Source: Haematobia irritans (Eukaryota; Arthropoda; Insecta; Diptera; Muscidae). Taken from it: a DNA stretch of 64,000 bases. Where the stretch lies: assembly GCF_050003625.1 (NCBI RefSeq), contig NC_134397.1:73201551-73265550 (forward strand). Reading direction: 5' to 3'. The translations under genes and the position numbers were made by a program. Position 1 is the stretch's first letter. Each line of letters opens with the position of its first letter. Below, piece after piece: positions 23,501-36,700 of this stretch. The notes beneath the pieces are model-generated. The model worked only from the letters and a program-made list of their open reading frames with translations. It ran no database searches and had not been told where the DNA came from.

Positions 23501-23745
23501 TTTTTAGGATTTGGGTGGATTTTGCGATTTTTTGGGGGTGGTCACGAATTAAAGCCCTTTTCGCTCTAGGACGCTTAGTTTAGGAGATATGGCCAAAAGA
23601 AGTTTTTCATATAAAAATTTCAATTTTCTTAGGATTTGGGTGGATTTTTCGATTTTTTGAGGGTGGTTACGTATTATCGTCCTTTTCGCTCTAGGACGCT
23701 TAGTTTAGGAGATATGGCCAAAAGAAGTTTTTCATATAAAAATTT
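20527..23745 (+). repeat. 3.2-kb segmental duplication, copy 2
   Basis: Second copy of 17120-20338. Private differences include GAAGTTATTCATAT at about 22159 and TTTTGCGATTTTTTG at 23521, where copy 1 has TTTTGCGAATTTTTG. About 190 bases (20339-20526) separate the copies and include a duplicated AAAGCCCC monomer. Confidence 0.88.
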
Positions 23746-26340
23746 CAATTTTTTTAGGATTTGGGTGGATTTGTCGATTTTGTGAGGGTGGTCACGAATT
23801 AAAGCCCTTTTCGCTCTAGGACGCTTAGTTTAGGCGATATGGCCAAAAGAAGTTTTTCATATAAAAATTTCAATGTTTTTAGGATTTGGGTGGATTTTTC
23901 GATTTTTTGGGGTGGTCAGGAATTAAAGCCCTTTTCGCTCTAGGACACTTAGTTTAGGAGATATGGCCAAAAGAAGTTTTTCATATAAAAATTTGAATTT
24001 TTTTAGGATTTTGGGTGGATTTTTCGATTTTTTGAGGGTGGTCACGAATTATCGTCCTTTTCGCTCTAGGACGCTTAGTTTAGGAGATATGGCCAAAAGA
24101 AGTTTTTCATATAAAAATTTGGGTGGATTTTTCGATTTTTTGAGGGTGGCCACGAATTATCGTCCTTTTCGCTCTAGGACGCTTAGTTTCGGAGATATGA
24201 CCAAAAGAAGTTTTTCATATAAAAATTTAAATTTTTTTAGGACTTGGGTGGATTTTTCGAATTTTTGAGGGTGGTCACGAATTAAAGCCCTTTTCGCTCT
24301 AGGACGCTTAGTTTAGGAGATATGGCCAAAAGAAGTTTTTCATATAAAAATTTCAATTTTTTTAGGATTTGGGTGGATTTTTCAATTTTTTGGGGGTGGT
24401 CACGAATTAAAGCCCTTTTCGCTCTAGGACGCTTAGTTTAGGCGATATGGCCAAAAGAAGTTTTTCATATAAAAATTTCAATGTTTTTAGGATTTGGGTG
24501 GATTTTTCGATTTTTTGGGGTGGTCAGGAATTAAAGCCCTTTTCGCTCTAGGACGCTTAGTTTAGGAGATATGGCCAAAAGAAGTTTTTCATATAAAAAT
24601 TTGAATTTTTTTAGGATTTTGGGTGGATTTTTCGATTTTTTGAGGGTGGTCACGAATTATCGTCCTTTTCGCTCTAGGACGCTTGGTTTAGGAGATATGG
24701 CCAAAAGAAGTTTTTCATATAAAAATTTGGGTGGATTTTTCGATTTTTTGAGGGTGGTCACGAATTATCGTCCTTTTCGCTCTAGGACGCTTAGTTTAGG
24801 AGATATGACCAAAAGAAGTTTTTCATATAAAAATTTCAATTTTTTTAGGATTTGGGTGGAGTTTTCGACTTTTTGAGGGTGGTCACGATTTAAAGCCCTT
24901 TTCGCTCTAGGACGCTTAGTTTAGGAGATATGGCCAAAAGAAGTTTTTCATATACAAATTTCAATTTTTTAGGATTTGGGTGGATTTTTCGATTTTTTGA
25001 GGGTGGTTACGTATTATCGTCCTTTTCGCTCTAGGACGCTTAGTTTAGGAGATATGGCCAAAAGAAGTTTTTCATATAAAAATTTCAATTTGTTTAGGAT
25101 TTGGGTGGATTTTCCGATTTTTTGAGGGTGGCCACGAATTATCGTCCTTTTCGCTCTAAGACGCTTAGTTTAGGAGATATGGCCAAAAGAAGTTTCTCAT
25201 ATAAAAATTTGGGTCATATAAAAATTTTTGAGGGTGGTCACGATTTAAAGCCCTTTTCGCTCTAGGACGCTTAGTTTAGGAGATATAGCCAAAAGAAGTT
25301 TTTCATATACAAATTTCAATTTTTTAGGATTTGGGTGGATTTTTCGATTTTTTGAGGGTGGTTACGTATTATCGTCCTTTTCGCTCTAGGACGCTTAGCT
25401 TAGGAGATATGGCCAAAAGAAGTTTTTCATATAAAAATTTCAATTTTTTTAGGATTTGGGTGGATTTTTCGATTTTTTGAGGGTGGCCACGAATTATCGT
25501 CCTTTTCGCTCTAGGACGCTTAGTTTAGGAGATATGGCCAAAAGAAGTTTCTCATATAAAAATTTGGGTGGATTTTTCGATTTTTTGAGGGTGGCCACGA
25601 ATTATCGTCCTTTTCGCTCTAGGACGCTTAGTTTCGGAGATATGACCAAAAGAAGTTTTTCATATAAAAATTTCAATTTTTTTAGGATTTGGGTGGATTT
25701 TTCGAATTTTTGAGGGTGGTCACGAATTAAAGCCCTTTTCGCTCTAGGACGCTTAGTTTAGGAGATATGGCCAAAAGAAGTTTTTCATATACAAATTTCA
25801 ATTTTTTAGGATTTGGGTGGATTTTTCGATTTTTTGAGGGTGGCACGAATTATCGTCCTTTTCGCTCTAGGACGCTTAGTTTAGGAGATATGGCCAAAAT
25901 AAGTTTTTCATATAAAAATTTCAATTTTTTTAGGATTTGGGTGGATTTTTCGATTTTTTGAGGGTGGTCACGAATTATCGTCCTTTTCGCTCTAGGAGGC
26001 TTAGTTTAGGAGATATGGCCAAAAGAAGTTTTTCATATAAAAATTTCAATTTTTTTAGGATTTGGGTGGATTTTTCGATTTTTTGAGGGTGGCCACGAAT
26101 TAAAGCAATTTTCGCTCTAGGACGCTTAGTTTAGGAGATATGACCAAAATAAGTTTTTCATATAAAAATTTAAATTTTTTTAGGATTTGGGTGGATTTTT
26201 CGATTTTTTGGGGGTGGTCACAAATTAAAGCCCTTTTCGCTCTAGGACGCTTAGTTTAGGAGATATGGCCAAAAGAAGTTTTTCATATAAACATTTAAAT
26301 TTTTTTAGGATTTGGGTGGATTTTTCGATTTTTTGAGGGT
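23746..26340 (+). repeat. Satellite block with mixed short and full monomers
   Basis: Repeats patterns of the preceding duplications (short 108-bp units at 24120 and 25560; the AAAAATTTGAATTT monomer at 23963 and 24571, offset 608). A rearranged monomer at about 25200-25230 reads GGGTCATATAAAAATTTTTG, an internal deletion and re-join. Confidence 0.7.
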
Positions 26341-29300
26341 GGTCACGAATTAAAGCCCTTTCAAATTGCAATTTTTTAGGATTTGGGTGGATTTTTCGAT
26401 TTTTCGGGGGTGGTCACGAATTAAAGCCCTTTTCGCTCTAGGACGGTTAGTTTAGGAGATATGGCCAAAAGAAGTTTTTCATATAAAAATTTCAATTTTT
26501 TAGGAATTGGGTGGATTTTTCGATTTTTTGAGGGTGGTCGCTCTAGGACGCTTAGTTTAGGAGATATGACCAAAAGAAGTTTTTCATATGAAAATTTAAA
26601 TTTGTTTAGGATTTGGGTGGATTTTTCGATTTTTTGAGGGTGGTTACGAATTAAAGCCCTTTTCGCTCTAGGACGCTTAGTTTAGGAGATATGGCCAAAA
26701 GAAATTTTTCATATAAAAATTTCAATTTTTTTAGGATTTGGGTGGATTTTTCGATTTTTTGAGGGTGGTCACGAATTATCGTCTTTTCGCTCTAGGACGC
26801 TGAGTTTAGGAGATATGACCAAAAGAAGTTTTTCATATAAAAATTTAAATTTTTTTAAGGATTTGGGTGGATTTTTCGATTTTTTGGGGTCACGAATTAA
26901 AGCCCTTTTCGCTCTAGGACGCTTAGTTTAGGAGATATGGCCAAAAGAAGTTTTTCATATAAAAATTTCAATTTTTTTAGGATTTGGGTGGATTTTTCGA
27001 TTTTTTGAGGGTGGCCACGAATTAAAGCAATTTTCGCTCTAGGACGCTTAGTTTAGGAGATATGACCAAAAGAAGTTTTTCATATAAAAATTTCAATTTT
27101 TTTAGGATTTGGGTGGATTTTTTGAGGGTGGTCGCTCTAGGACGCTTAGTTTAGGAGATATGACCAAAAGAAGTTTTTCATATGAAAATTTAAATTTTTT
27201 TAGGATTTGGGTGGATTTTTCGATTTTTTGAGGGTGGGCACGAATTATCGTTCTTTTCGCTCTAGGACGCTTAGTTTAGGAGATATGGCCAAAAGAAGTT
27301 TTTCATATAAAAATTTCAATTTTTTTAGGATTTGGGTGGATTTTTCGATTTTTTGAGGGTGGTCACGAATTATCGTCCTTTTCGCTCTAGGACGCTTAGT
27401 TTAGGAGATATGACCAAAAGAAGTTTTTCATATAAAAATTTCAATTTTTTTAGGATTTGGGTGGATTTTTCGATTTTTTGAGGGTGGTCACGAATTATCG
27501 TCCTTTTCGCTCTAAGACGCTTAGTTTAGGAGATATGGCCAAAAGAAGTTTTTCATATAAAAATTTCAATTTTCTTAGGATTTGGGTGGATTTTTCGATT
27601 TTTTGAGGGTGGTCACGAATTATCGTCCTTTTCGCTCTAGGACGTTTAGGAGATATGGCCAAAAGAAGTTTTTCATATACAAATTTCAATTTTTTTAGGA
27701 TTTGGGTGGATTTTTCGATTTTTTGGGGGTGGTCACAAATTAAAGCCCTTTTCGCTCTAGGACGCTTAGTTTAGGAGTTATGGCCAAAAGAAGTTTTTCA
27801 TATAAACATTTAAATTTTTTTAGGATTTGGGTGGATTTTTCGATTTTTTGAGGGTGGTCACGAATTAAAGCCCTTTCAAATTGCAATTTTTTAGGATTTG
27901 GGAGGATTTTTCGATTTTTTGGGGGTGGTCACGAATTAAAGCCCTTTTCGCTCTAGGACGGTTAGTTTAGGAGATATGGCCAAAAGAAGTTTTTCATATA
28001 AAAATTTGAATTTTTTTAGGATTTGGGTGGATTTTTCGATTTTTTGAGGGTGGCCACGAATTAAAGCAATTTTCGCTCTAGGACGCTTAGTTTAGGAGAT
28101 ATAACCAAAATAAGTTTTTCATATAAAAATTTCAATTTTTTTAGGATTTGGGTGGATTTTTCGATTTTTTGGGGGTGGTCACAAATTAAAGCCCTTTTCG
28201 CTCTAGGACGCTTAGTTTAGGAGATATGGCCAAAAGAAGTTTTTCATATAAACATTTAAATTTTTTTAGGATTTGGGTGGATTTTTCGATTTTTTGAGGG
28301 TGGTCACGAATTAAAGCCCTTTCAAATTGCAATTTTTTAGGATTTGGATGGATTTTTCGATTTTTTGGGGGTGGTCACGAATTAAAGCCCTTTTCGCTCT
28401 AGGACGGTTAGTTTAGGAGATATGGCCAAAAGAAGTTTTTCATATAAAAATTTCAATTTTTTTAGGAATTGGGTGGATTTTTCGATTTTTTGAGGGTGGT
28501 CGCTCTAGGACGCTTAGTTTAGGAGATATGACCAAAAGAAGTTTTTCATATGAAAATTTAAATTTTTTTAGGATTTGGGTGGATTTTTCGATTTTTTGAG
28601 GGTGGTTACGAATTAAAGCCCTTTTCGCTCTAGGACGCTTAGTTTAGGAGATATGGCCAAAAGAAATTTTTCATATAAAAATTTCAATTTTTTTAGGATT
28701 TGGGTGGATTTTTCGATTTTTTGAGGGTGGTCACGAATTAAAGCCCTTTTCGCTCTAGGACGCTTAGTTTAGGAGATATGGCCAAAAGAAGTTTTTCATA
28801 TAAAAATTTCAATTTTTTTAGGATTTGGGTGGATTTTTCGATTTTTTGGGGTGGTCAGGAATTAAAGCCCTTTTCGCTCTAGGACGCTTAGTTTAGGAGA
28901 TATGGCCAAAAGAAGTTTTTCATATAGAAATTTGAATTTTTTTAGGATTTTGGGTGGATTTTTCGATTTTTTGAGGGTGGTCACGAATTATCGTCCTTTT
29001 CGCTCTAGGACGCTTAGTTTAGGAGATATGGCCAAAAGAAGTTTTTCATATAAAAATTTGGGTGGATTTTTCGATTTTTTGAGGGTGGTCACGAATTATC
29101 GTCCTTTTCGCTCTAGGACGCTTAGTTTAGGAGATATGACCAAAAGAAGTTTTTCATATAAAAATTTCAATTTTTTTAGGATTTGGGTGGAGTTTTCGAC
29201 TTTTTGAGGGTGGTCACGATTTAAAGCCCTTTTCGCTCTAGGACGCTTAGTTTAGGAGATATGGCCAAAAGAAGTTTTTCATATACAAATTTCAATTTTT

Positions 29301-32300
29301 TAGGATTTGGGTGGATTTTTCGATTTTTTGGGGGTGGTCACAAATTAAAGCCCTTTTCGCTCTAGGACGCTTAGTTTAGGAGATATGGCCAAAAGAAGTT
29401 TTTCATATAAACATTTAAATTTTTTTAGGATTTGGGTGGATTTTTCGATTTTTTGAGGGTGGCCACGAATTATCGTCCTTTTCGCTCTAGGACGCTTAGT
29501 TTAGGAGATATGGCCAAAAGAAGTTTCTCATATAAAAATTTGGGTGGATTTTTCGATTTTTTGAGGGTGGTTACGTATTATCGTCCTTTTCGCTCTAGGA
29601 CGCTTAGTTTAGGAGATATGGCCAAAAGAAGTTTTTCATATAAAAATTTCAATTTTTTTAGGATTTGGGTGGATTTTTCGATTTTTTGAGGGTGGTCACG
29701 AATTAAAGCCCTTTCAAATTGCAATTTTTTAGGATTTGGGTGGATTTTTCGATTTTTTGGGGGTGGTCACGAATTAAAGCCCTTTTCGCTCTAGGACGGT
29801 TAGTTTAGGAGATATGGCCAAAAGAAGTTTTTCATATAAAAATTTGAATTTTTTTAGGATTTGGGTGGATTTTTCGATTTTTTGAGGGTGGCCACGAATT
29901 AAAGCAATTTTCGCTCTAGGACGCTTAGTTTAGGAGATATGACCAAAATAAGTTTTTCATATAAAAATTTCAATTTTTTTAGGATTTGGGTGGATTTTTC
30001 GATTTTTTGGGGGTGGTCACAAATTAAAGCCCTTTTCGCTCTAGGACGCTTAGTTTAGGAGATATGGCCAAAAGAAGTTTTTCATATAAACATTTAAATT
30101 TTTTTAGGATTTGGGTGGATTTTTCGATTTTTTGAGGGTGGTCACGAATTAAAGCCCTTTCAAATTGCAATTTTTTAGGATTTGGGTGGATTTTTCGATT
30201 TTTTGGGGGTGGTCACGAATTAAAGCCCTTTTCGCTCTAGGACGGTTAGGTTAGGAGATATGGCCAAAAGAAGTTTTTCATATAAAAATTTCAATTTTTT
30301 TAGGAATTGGGTGGATTTTTCGATTTTTTGAGGGTGGTCGCTCTAGGACGCTTAGTTTAGGAGATATGACCAAAAGAAGTTTTTCATATGAAAATTTAAA
30401 TTTTTTTAGGATTTGGGTGGATTTTTCGATTTTTTGAGGGTGGTTACGAATTAAAGCCCTTTTCGCTCTAGGACGCTTAGTTTAGGAGATATGGCCAAAA
30501 GAAATTTTTCATATAAAAATTTCAATTTTTTTAGGATTTGGGTGGATTTTTCGATTTTTTGAGGGTGGTCACGAATTATCGTCCTTTTCGCTCTAGGACG
30601 CTTAGTTTAGGAGATATGACCAAAAGAAGTTTTTCATATAAAAATTTCAATTTTTTTTAGGATTTGGGTGGATTTTTCGATTTTTTGAGGGTGGTCACGA
30701 ATTATCGTCCTTTTCGCTCTAGGACGCTTAGTTTAGGAGATATGGCCAAAAGAAGTTTTTCATATAAAAATTTCAATTTTTTTAGGATTTGGGTGGATTT
30801 TTCGATTTTTTGAGGGTGGTCACGAATTATCGTCCTTTTCGCTCTAGGACGCTTAGTTTAGGAGATATGGCCAAAAGAAGTTTTTCATATACAAATTTCA
30901 ATTTTTTTAGGATTTGGGTGGATTTTTCGATTTTTTGGGGGTGGTCACAAATTAAAGCCCTTTTCGCTCTAGGACGCTTAGTTTAGGAGATATGGCCAAA
31001 AGAAGTTTTTCATATAAACATTTAAATTTTTTTAGGATTTGGGTGGATTTTTCGATTTTTTGAGGGTGGTCACGAATTAAAGCCCTTTCAAATTGCAATT
31101 TTTTAGGATTTGGGTGGATTTTTCGATTTTTTGGGGGTGGTCACGAATTAAAGCCCTTTTCGCTCTAGGACGGTTAGTTTAGGAGATATGGCCAAAAGAA
31201 GTTTTTCATATAAAAATTTCAATTTTTTTAGGAATTGGGTGGATTTTTCGATTTTTTGAGGGTGGTCGCTCTAGGACGCTTAGTTTAGGAGATATGACCA
31301 AAAGAAGTTTTTCATATGAAAATTTAAATTTTTTTAGGATTTGGGTGGATTTTTCGATTTTTTGAGGGTGGGCACGAATTATCTTCCTTTTCGCTCTAGG
31401 ACGCTTAGTTTAGGAGATATGACCAAAAGAAGTTTTTCATATGAAAATTTAAATTTTTTTAGGATTTGGATGGATTTTTCGATTTTTTGGGGGTGGTCAC
31501 GAATTAAAGCCCTTTTCGCTCTAGGACGCTTAGTTTAGGAGATATGGCCAAAAGAAGTTTTTCATATAAAAATTTCAATTTTTTTAGGATTTGGGTGGAT
31601 TTTTCGATTTTTTGAGGGTGGTCACGAATTATCGTCCTTTTCGCTCTAGGACGCTTAGTTTAGGAGATATGACCAAAAGAAGTTTTTCATATAAAAATTT
31701 CAATTTTTTTAGGATTTGGGTGGATTTTTCGATTTTTTGAGGGTGGTCACGAATTATCGTCCTTTTCGCTCTAGGACGCTTAGTTTAGGAGATATGACCA
31801 AAAGAAGTTTTTCATATAAAAATTTCAACTTTTTTAGGATTTGGGTGGATTTTTCGAATTTTTGAGGGTGGTCAGGAATTAAAGCCCTTTTCGCTCTAGG
31901 ACGCTTAGTTTAGGAGATATGGCCAAAAGAAGTTTTTCATATACAAATTTCAATTTTTTAGGATTTGGGTGGATTTTTCGATTTTTTGAGGGTGGGCACG
32001 AATTATCGTCCTTTTCGCTCTAGGACGCTTAGTTTAGGAGATATGGCCAAAATAAGTTTTTCATATAAAAATTTCAATTTTTTTAGGATTTGGGTGGATT
32101 TTTCGATTTTTTGAGGGTGGTCACGAATTATCGTCCTTTTCGCTCTAGGACGCTTAGTTTAGGAGATATGGCCAAAAGAAGTTTTTCATATAAAAATTTC
32201 AATTTTTTTAGAATTTGGGTGGATTTTTCGATTTTTTGAGGGTGGCCACGAATTAAAGCAATTTTCGCTCTAGGACGCTTAGTTTAGGAGATATGACCAA

Positions 32301-32579
32301 AAGAAGTTTTTCATATAAAAATTTAAATTTTTTTAGGATTTGGGTGGATGTTTCGATTTTTTTATGGTGGTCACGAATTATCGTCCTTTTCGCTCTAGGA
32401 CGCTTAGTTTAGGAGATATGACCAAAAGAAGTTTTTCATATAAAAATTTAAATTTTTTTAGGAATTGGGTGGATTTTTCGATTTTTTGAGGGTGGTCGCT
32501 CTAGGACGCTTAGTTTAGGAGATATGACCAAAAGAAGTTTTTCATATGAAAATTTAAATTTTTTTAGGAATTGGGTGGA
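26341..32579 (+). repeat. Satellite block rich in about 71-bp and 106-bp truncated monomers
   Basis: Truncated units carrying CCCTTTCAAATTGCAATTTT occur at about 26357, 27873, 28317, 29708, 30165 and 31083. Units lacking 19 bases, so that GGGTGGTCGCTCTAGG is read, occur at about 26534, 27126, 28494, 30332, 31261, 32480 and 32595. The sets recur in the same order (AAACATTTAAATTT monomer, then the CAAATTGCAA unit, then the GGTCGCTC unit, then a CATATGAAAATT monomer), showing repeated duplication of one composite unit. Confidence 0.8.
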
Positions 32580-33735
32580 TTTTTCGATTTTTTGAGGGTG
32601 GTCGCTCTAGGACGCTTAGTTTAGGAGATATGACCAAAAGAAGTTTTTCATATGAAAATTTAAATTTTTTTAGGATTTGGGTGGATTTTTCGATTTTTTG
32701 AGGGTGGGCACGAATTATCGTCCTTTTCGCTCTAGGACGCTTAGTTTAGGAGATATGGCCAAAAGAAGTTTTTCATATAAAAATTTCAATTTTTTTAAGG
32801 ATTTGGGTGGATTTTTCGATTTTTTGGGGGTGGTCACGAATTAAAGCCCTTTTCGCTCTAGGACGCTTAGTTTAGGAGATATGTCCAAAAGAAGTTTTTC
32901 ATATACAAATTTCAATTTTTTAGGATTTGGGTGGATTTTTCGATTTTTTGAGGGTGGGCACGAATTATCGTCCTTTTCGCTCTAGGACGCTTAGTTTAGG
33001 AGATATGGCCAAAATAAGTTTTTCATATAAAAATTTCAATTTTTTTAGGATTTGGGTGGATTTTTCGATTTTTTGAGGGTGGGCACGAATTATCGTCCTT
33101 TTCGCTCTAGGACGCTTAGTTTAGGAGATATGGCCAAAATAAGTTTTTCATATAAAATTAATTAATAATAACGAATTAAAGCCCTTTTCGCTCAAGGACG
33201 CTTAGTTTAGGAGATATGGCCAAAAGAAGTTTTTCATATAAAAATTTCAATTTTTTTAGGATTTGGGTGGATTTTTCGATTTGTTGAGGGTGGTTACGTA
33301 TTATCGTCCTTTTCGCTCTAGAACGCTTGCTTTAGGAGATATGGCCAAAAGAAGTTTTTCATATAAAAATTTCAATTTTTTTAGGATTTGGGTGGATTTT
33401 GCGATTTTTTGAGGGTGGTCACGAATTATCGTCCTTTTCGCTCTAGGACACTTAGTTTAGGAGATATGGCCAAAAGAAGTTTTTCATATAAAAATTTCAA
33501 TTTTTTTAGAATTTGGGTGGATTTTTCGATTTTTTGAGGGTGGTCACGAATTATCGTCCTTTTCGCTCTAGGACGCTTAGTTTAGGAGATATGGCCAAAA
33601 GAAGTTTTTCATATAAAAATTTCAATTTTTTTAGGATTTGGGTGAATTTTTCGATTTTTTGAGGGTGGTCACGAATTATCGTCCTTTTCGCTCTAGGACG
33701 CTTAGTTTAGGAGATATGGCCTAAAGAAGTTTTTC
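32580..33735 (+). repeat. Segment duplicated at offset 8,669, copy 1
   Basis: Matches 41249-42404. Shared rare markers are a scrambled monomer at 33151, CTCAAGGACGC at 33191, a CTCTAGAACGCTT monomer at 33317 and GGGTGAATTTTTCG at about 33640. Confidence 0.82.
33150..33192 (+). repeat. Scrambled monomer, copy 1
   Basis: After CATATAAAATTAATTAATA the monomer resumes at AACGAATTAAAGCCC, so about 50 bases of the monomer middle are replaced by a short TTAATTAATAATA stretch. This is one of two near-identical scars in the array (other at 41820). It may be a deletion with filler DNA. Confidence 0.8.
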
Positions 33736-36700
33736 ATATAAAAATTTCAATTTTTTTAGGATTTGGGTGGATTTTTCGATTTTTTGAGGGTGGTCACGAA
33801 TTATCGTCCTTTTCGCTCTAGGACGCTTAGTTTAGGAGATATGGCCAAAAGAAGTTTTTCATATAAAAATTTCAATTTTTTTAGGATTTGGGTGGATTTT
33901 TCGATTTTTTGGGGGTGGTCACAAATTAAAGCCCTTTTCGCTCTAGGACGCTTAGTTTAGGAGATATGGCCAAAAGAAGTTTTTCATATAAACATTTAAA
34001 TTTTTTTAGGATTTGGGTGGATTTTTCGATTTTTTGAGGGTGGTCACGAATTAAAGCCCTTTCAAATTGCAATTTTTTAGGATTTGGGTGGATTTTTCGA
34101 TTTTTTGGGGGTGGTCACGAATTATCGTCCTTTTCGCTCTAGGACGGTTAGTTTAGGAGATATGGCCAAAAGAAGTTTTTCATATAAAAATTTCAATTTT
34201 TTTAGGAATTGGGTGGATTTTTCGATTTTTTGAGGGTGGTCGCTCTAGGACGCTTAATTTAGGAGATATGACCAAAAGAAGTTTTTCATATGAAAATTTA
34301 AATTTTTTTAGGATTTGGGTGGATTTTTCGATTTTTTGAGGGTGGGCACGAATTATCGTCCTTTTCGCTCTAGGACGCTTAGTTTAGGAGATATAGCCAA
34401 AAGAAGTTTTTCATATAAAAATTTCAATTTTTTTTAGGATTTGGGTGGATTTTTCGATTTTTTGGGGGTGGTCACGAATTAAAGCCCTTTTCGCTCTAGG
34501 ACGCTTAGTTTAGGAGATATGGCCAAAAGAAGTTTTTCATATAAAAATTTCAGTTTTTTTAGGATTTGGGTGGATTTTTCGATTTTTTGGGGGAGTTCAC
34601 GAATTATCGTCCTTTTCGCTCTAGGACGCTTAGTTTAGAAGATATGACCAAAGGAAGTTTTTCATATAAAAATTTCAATTTTTTTAGAATTTGGGTGGAT
34701 TTTTCGATTTTTTGGGGGTGGTCACGAATTATCGCCCTTTTCGCTCTAGGACGCTTAGTTTAGGAGATATGGCCAAAAGAAGTTTTTCATATAAAAATTT
34801 CAATTTTTTTAGGATTTGGGTGGATTTTTCGATTTTTTGAGGGTGGTCACGAATTAAAGCCCTTTTCGCTCTAGGACGCTTAGTTTAGGAGATATGGCCA
34901 AAAGAAGTTTTTCATATAAAAATTTCAATTTTTTTAGGATTTGGGTGGATTTTTCGATTTTTTGAGGGTGGTCACGAATTATCGCCCTTTTCGCTCTAGG
35001 ACGCTTAGTTTAGGAGATATGACCAAAAGAAGTTTTTCATATAAAAATTGAATTTTTTTAGGATTTGGGTGGATTTTTGATTTTTTGAGGGTGGTTACGA
35101 ATTATCGTCCTTTTCGCTCTAGGACGCTTAGTTTAGGAGATATGGCCAAAAGAAGTTTTTCATATAAAAATTTCAATTTTTTTAAGGATTTGGGTGGATT
35201 TTTCGATTTTTTGGGGGTGGTCACGAATTAAAGCCCTTTTCGCTCTAGGCCGCTTAGTTTAGGAGATATGGCCAAAAGAAGTTTTTCATATAAAAATTTC
35301 AATTTTTTTAGGATTTGGGTGGATTTTTCGATTTTTTGAGGGTGGTCACGAATTATCGTCCTTTTCGCTCTAGGACGCTTAGTTTAGGAGATATGACCAA
35401 AAGAAGTTTTTCATATAAAAATTTCAATTTTTTAGGATTTGGGTGGATTTTTCGATTTTTTGAGGGTGGTCACGAATTATCGTCCTTTTCGCTCTAGGAC
35501 GCTTAGTTTAGGAGATATGACCAAAAGAAGTTTTTCATATAAAAATTTCAATTTTTTTAGGATTTGGGTGGATTTTTCGAATTTTTGAGGGTGGTCACGA
35601 ATTAAAGCCCTTTTCGCTCTAGGACGCTTAGTTTAGGAGATATGGCCAAAAGAAGTTTTTCATATACAAATTTCAATTTTTTAGGATTTGGGTGGATTTT
35701 TCGATTTTTTGAGGGTGGGCACGAATTATCGTCCTTTTCGCTCTAGGACGCTTAGTTTAGGAGATATGGCCAAAATAAGTTTTTCATATAAAAATTTCAA
35801 TTTTTTTAGGATTTGGGTGGATTTTTCGATTTTTTGAGGGTGGTCACGAATTATCGTCCTTTTCGCTCTAGGACGCTTAGTTTAGGAGATATGGCCAAAA
35901 GAAGTTTTTCATATAAAAATTTCAATTTTTTTAGGATTTGGGTGGATTTTTCGATTTTTTGAGGGTGGTCGCTCTAGGACGCTTAGTTTAGGAGATATGA
36001 CCAAAAGAAGTTTTTCATATGAAAATTTCAATTTTTTTAGGAATTGGGTGGATTTTTCGATTTTTTGAGGGTGGTCGCTCTAGGACGCTTAGTTTAGGAG
36101 ATATGACCAAAAGAAGTTTTTCATATGAAAATTTAAATTTTTTTAGGATTTGGGTGGATTTTTCGATTTTTTGAGGGTGGGCACGAATTATCGTCCTTTT
36201 CGCTCTAGGACGCTTAGTTTAGGAGATATGACCAAAAGAAGTTTTTCATATAAAAATTTCAATTTTTTTAAGGATTTGGGTGGATTTTTCGATTTTTTGG
36301 GGGTGGTCACGAATTAAAGCCCTTTTCGCTCTAGGACGCTTAGTTTAGGAGATATGGCCAAAAGAAGTTTTTCATATACAAATTTCAATTTTTTAGGATT
36401 TGGGTGGATTTTTCGATTTTTTGAGGGTGGGCACGAATTATCGTCCTTTTCGCTCTAGGACGCTTAGTTTAGGAGATATGGCCAAAATAAGTTTTTCATA
36501 TAAAAATTTCAATTTTTTTAGGATTTGGGTGGATTTTTCGATTTTTTGAGGGTGGGCACGAATTATCGTCCTTTTCGCTCTAGGACGCTTAGTTTAGGAG
36601 ATATGGCCAAAATAAGTTTTTCATATAAAAATTTCAATTTTTTTAGGATTTGGGTGGATTTTTCGATTTTTTGAGGGTGGTCACGAATTATCGTCCTTTT

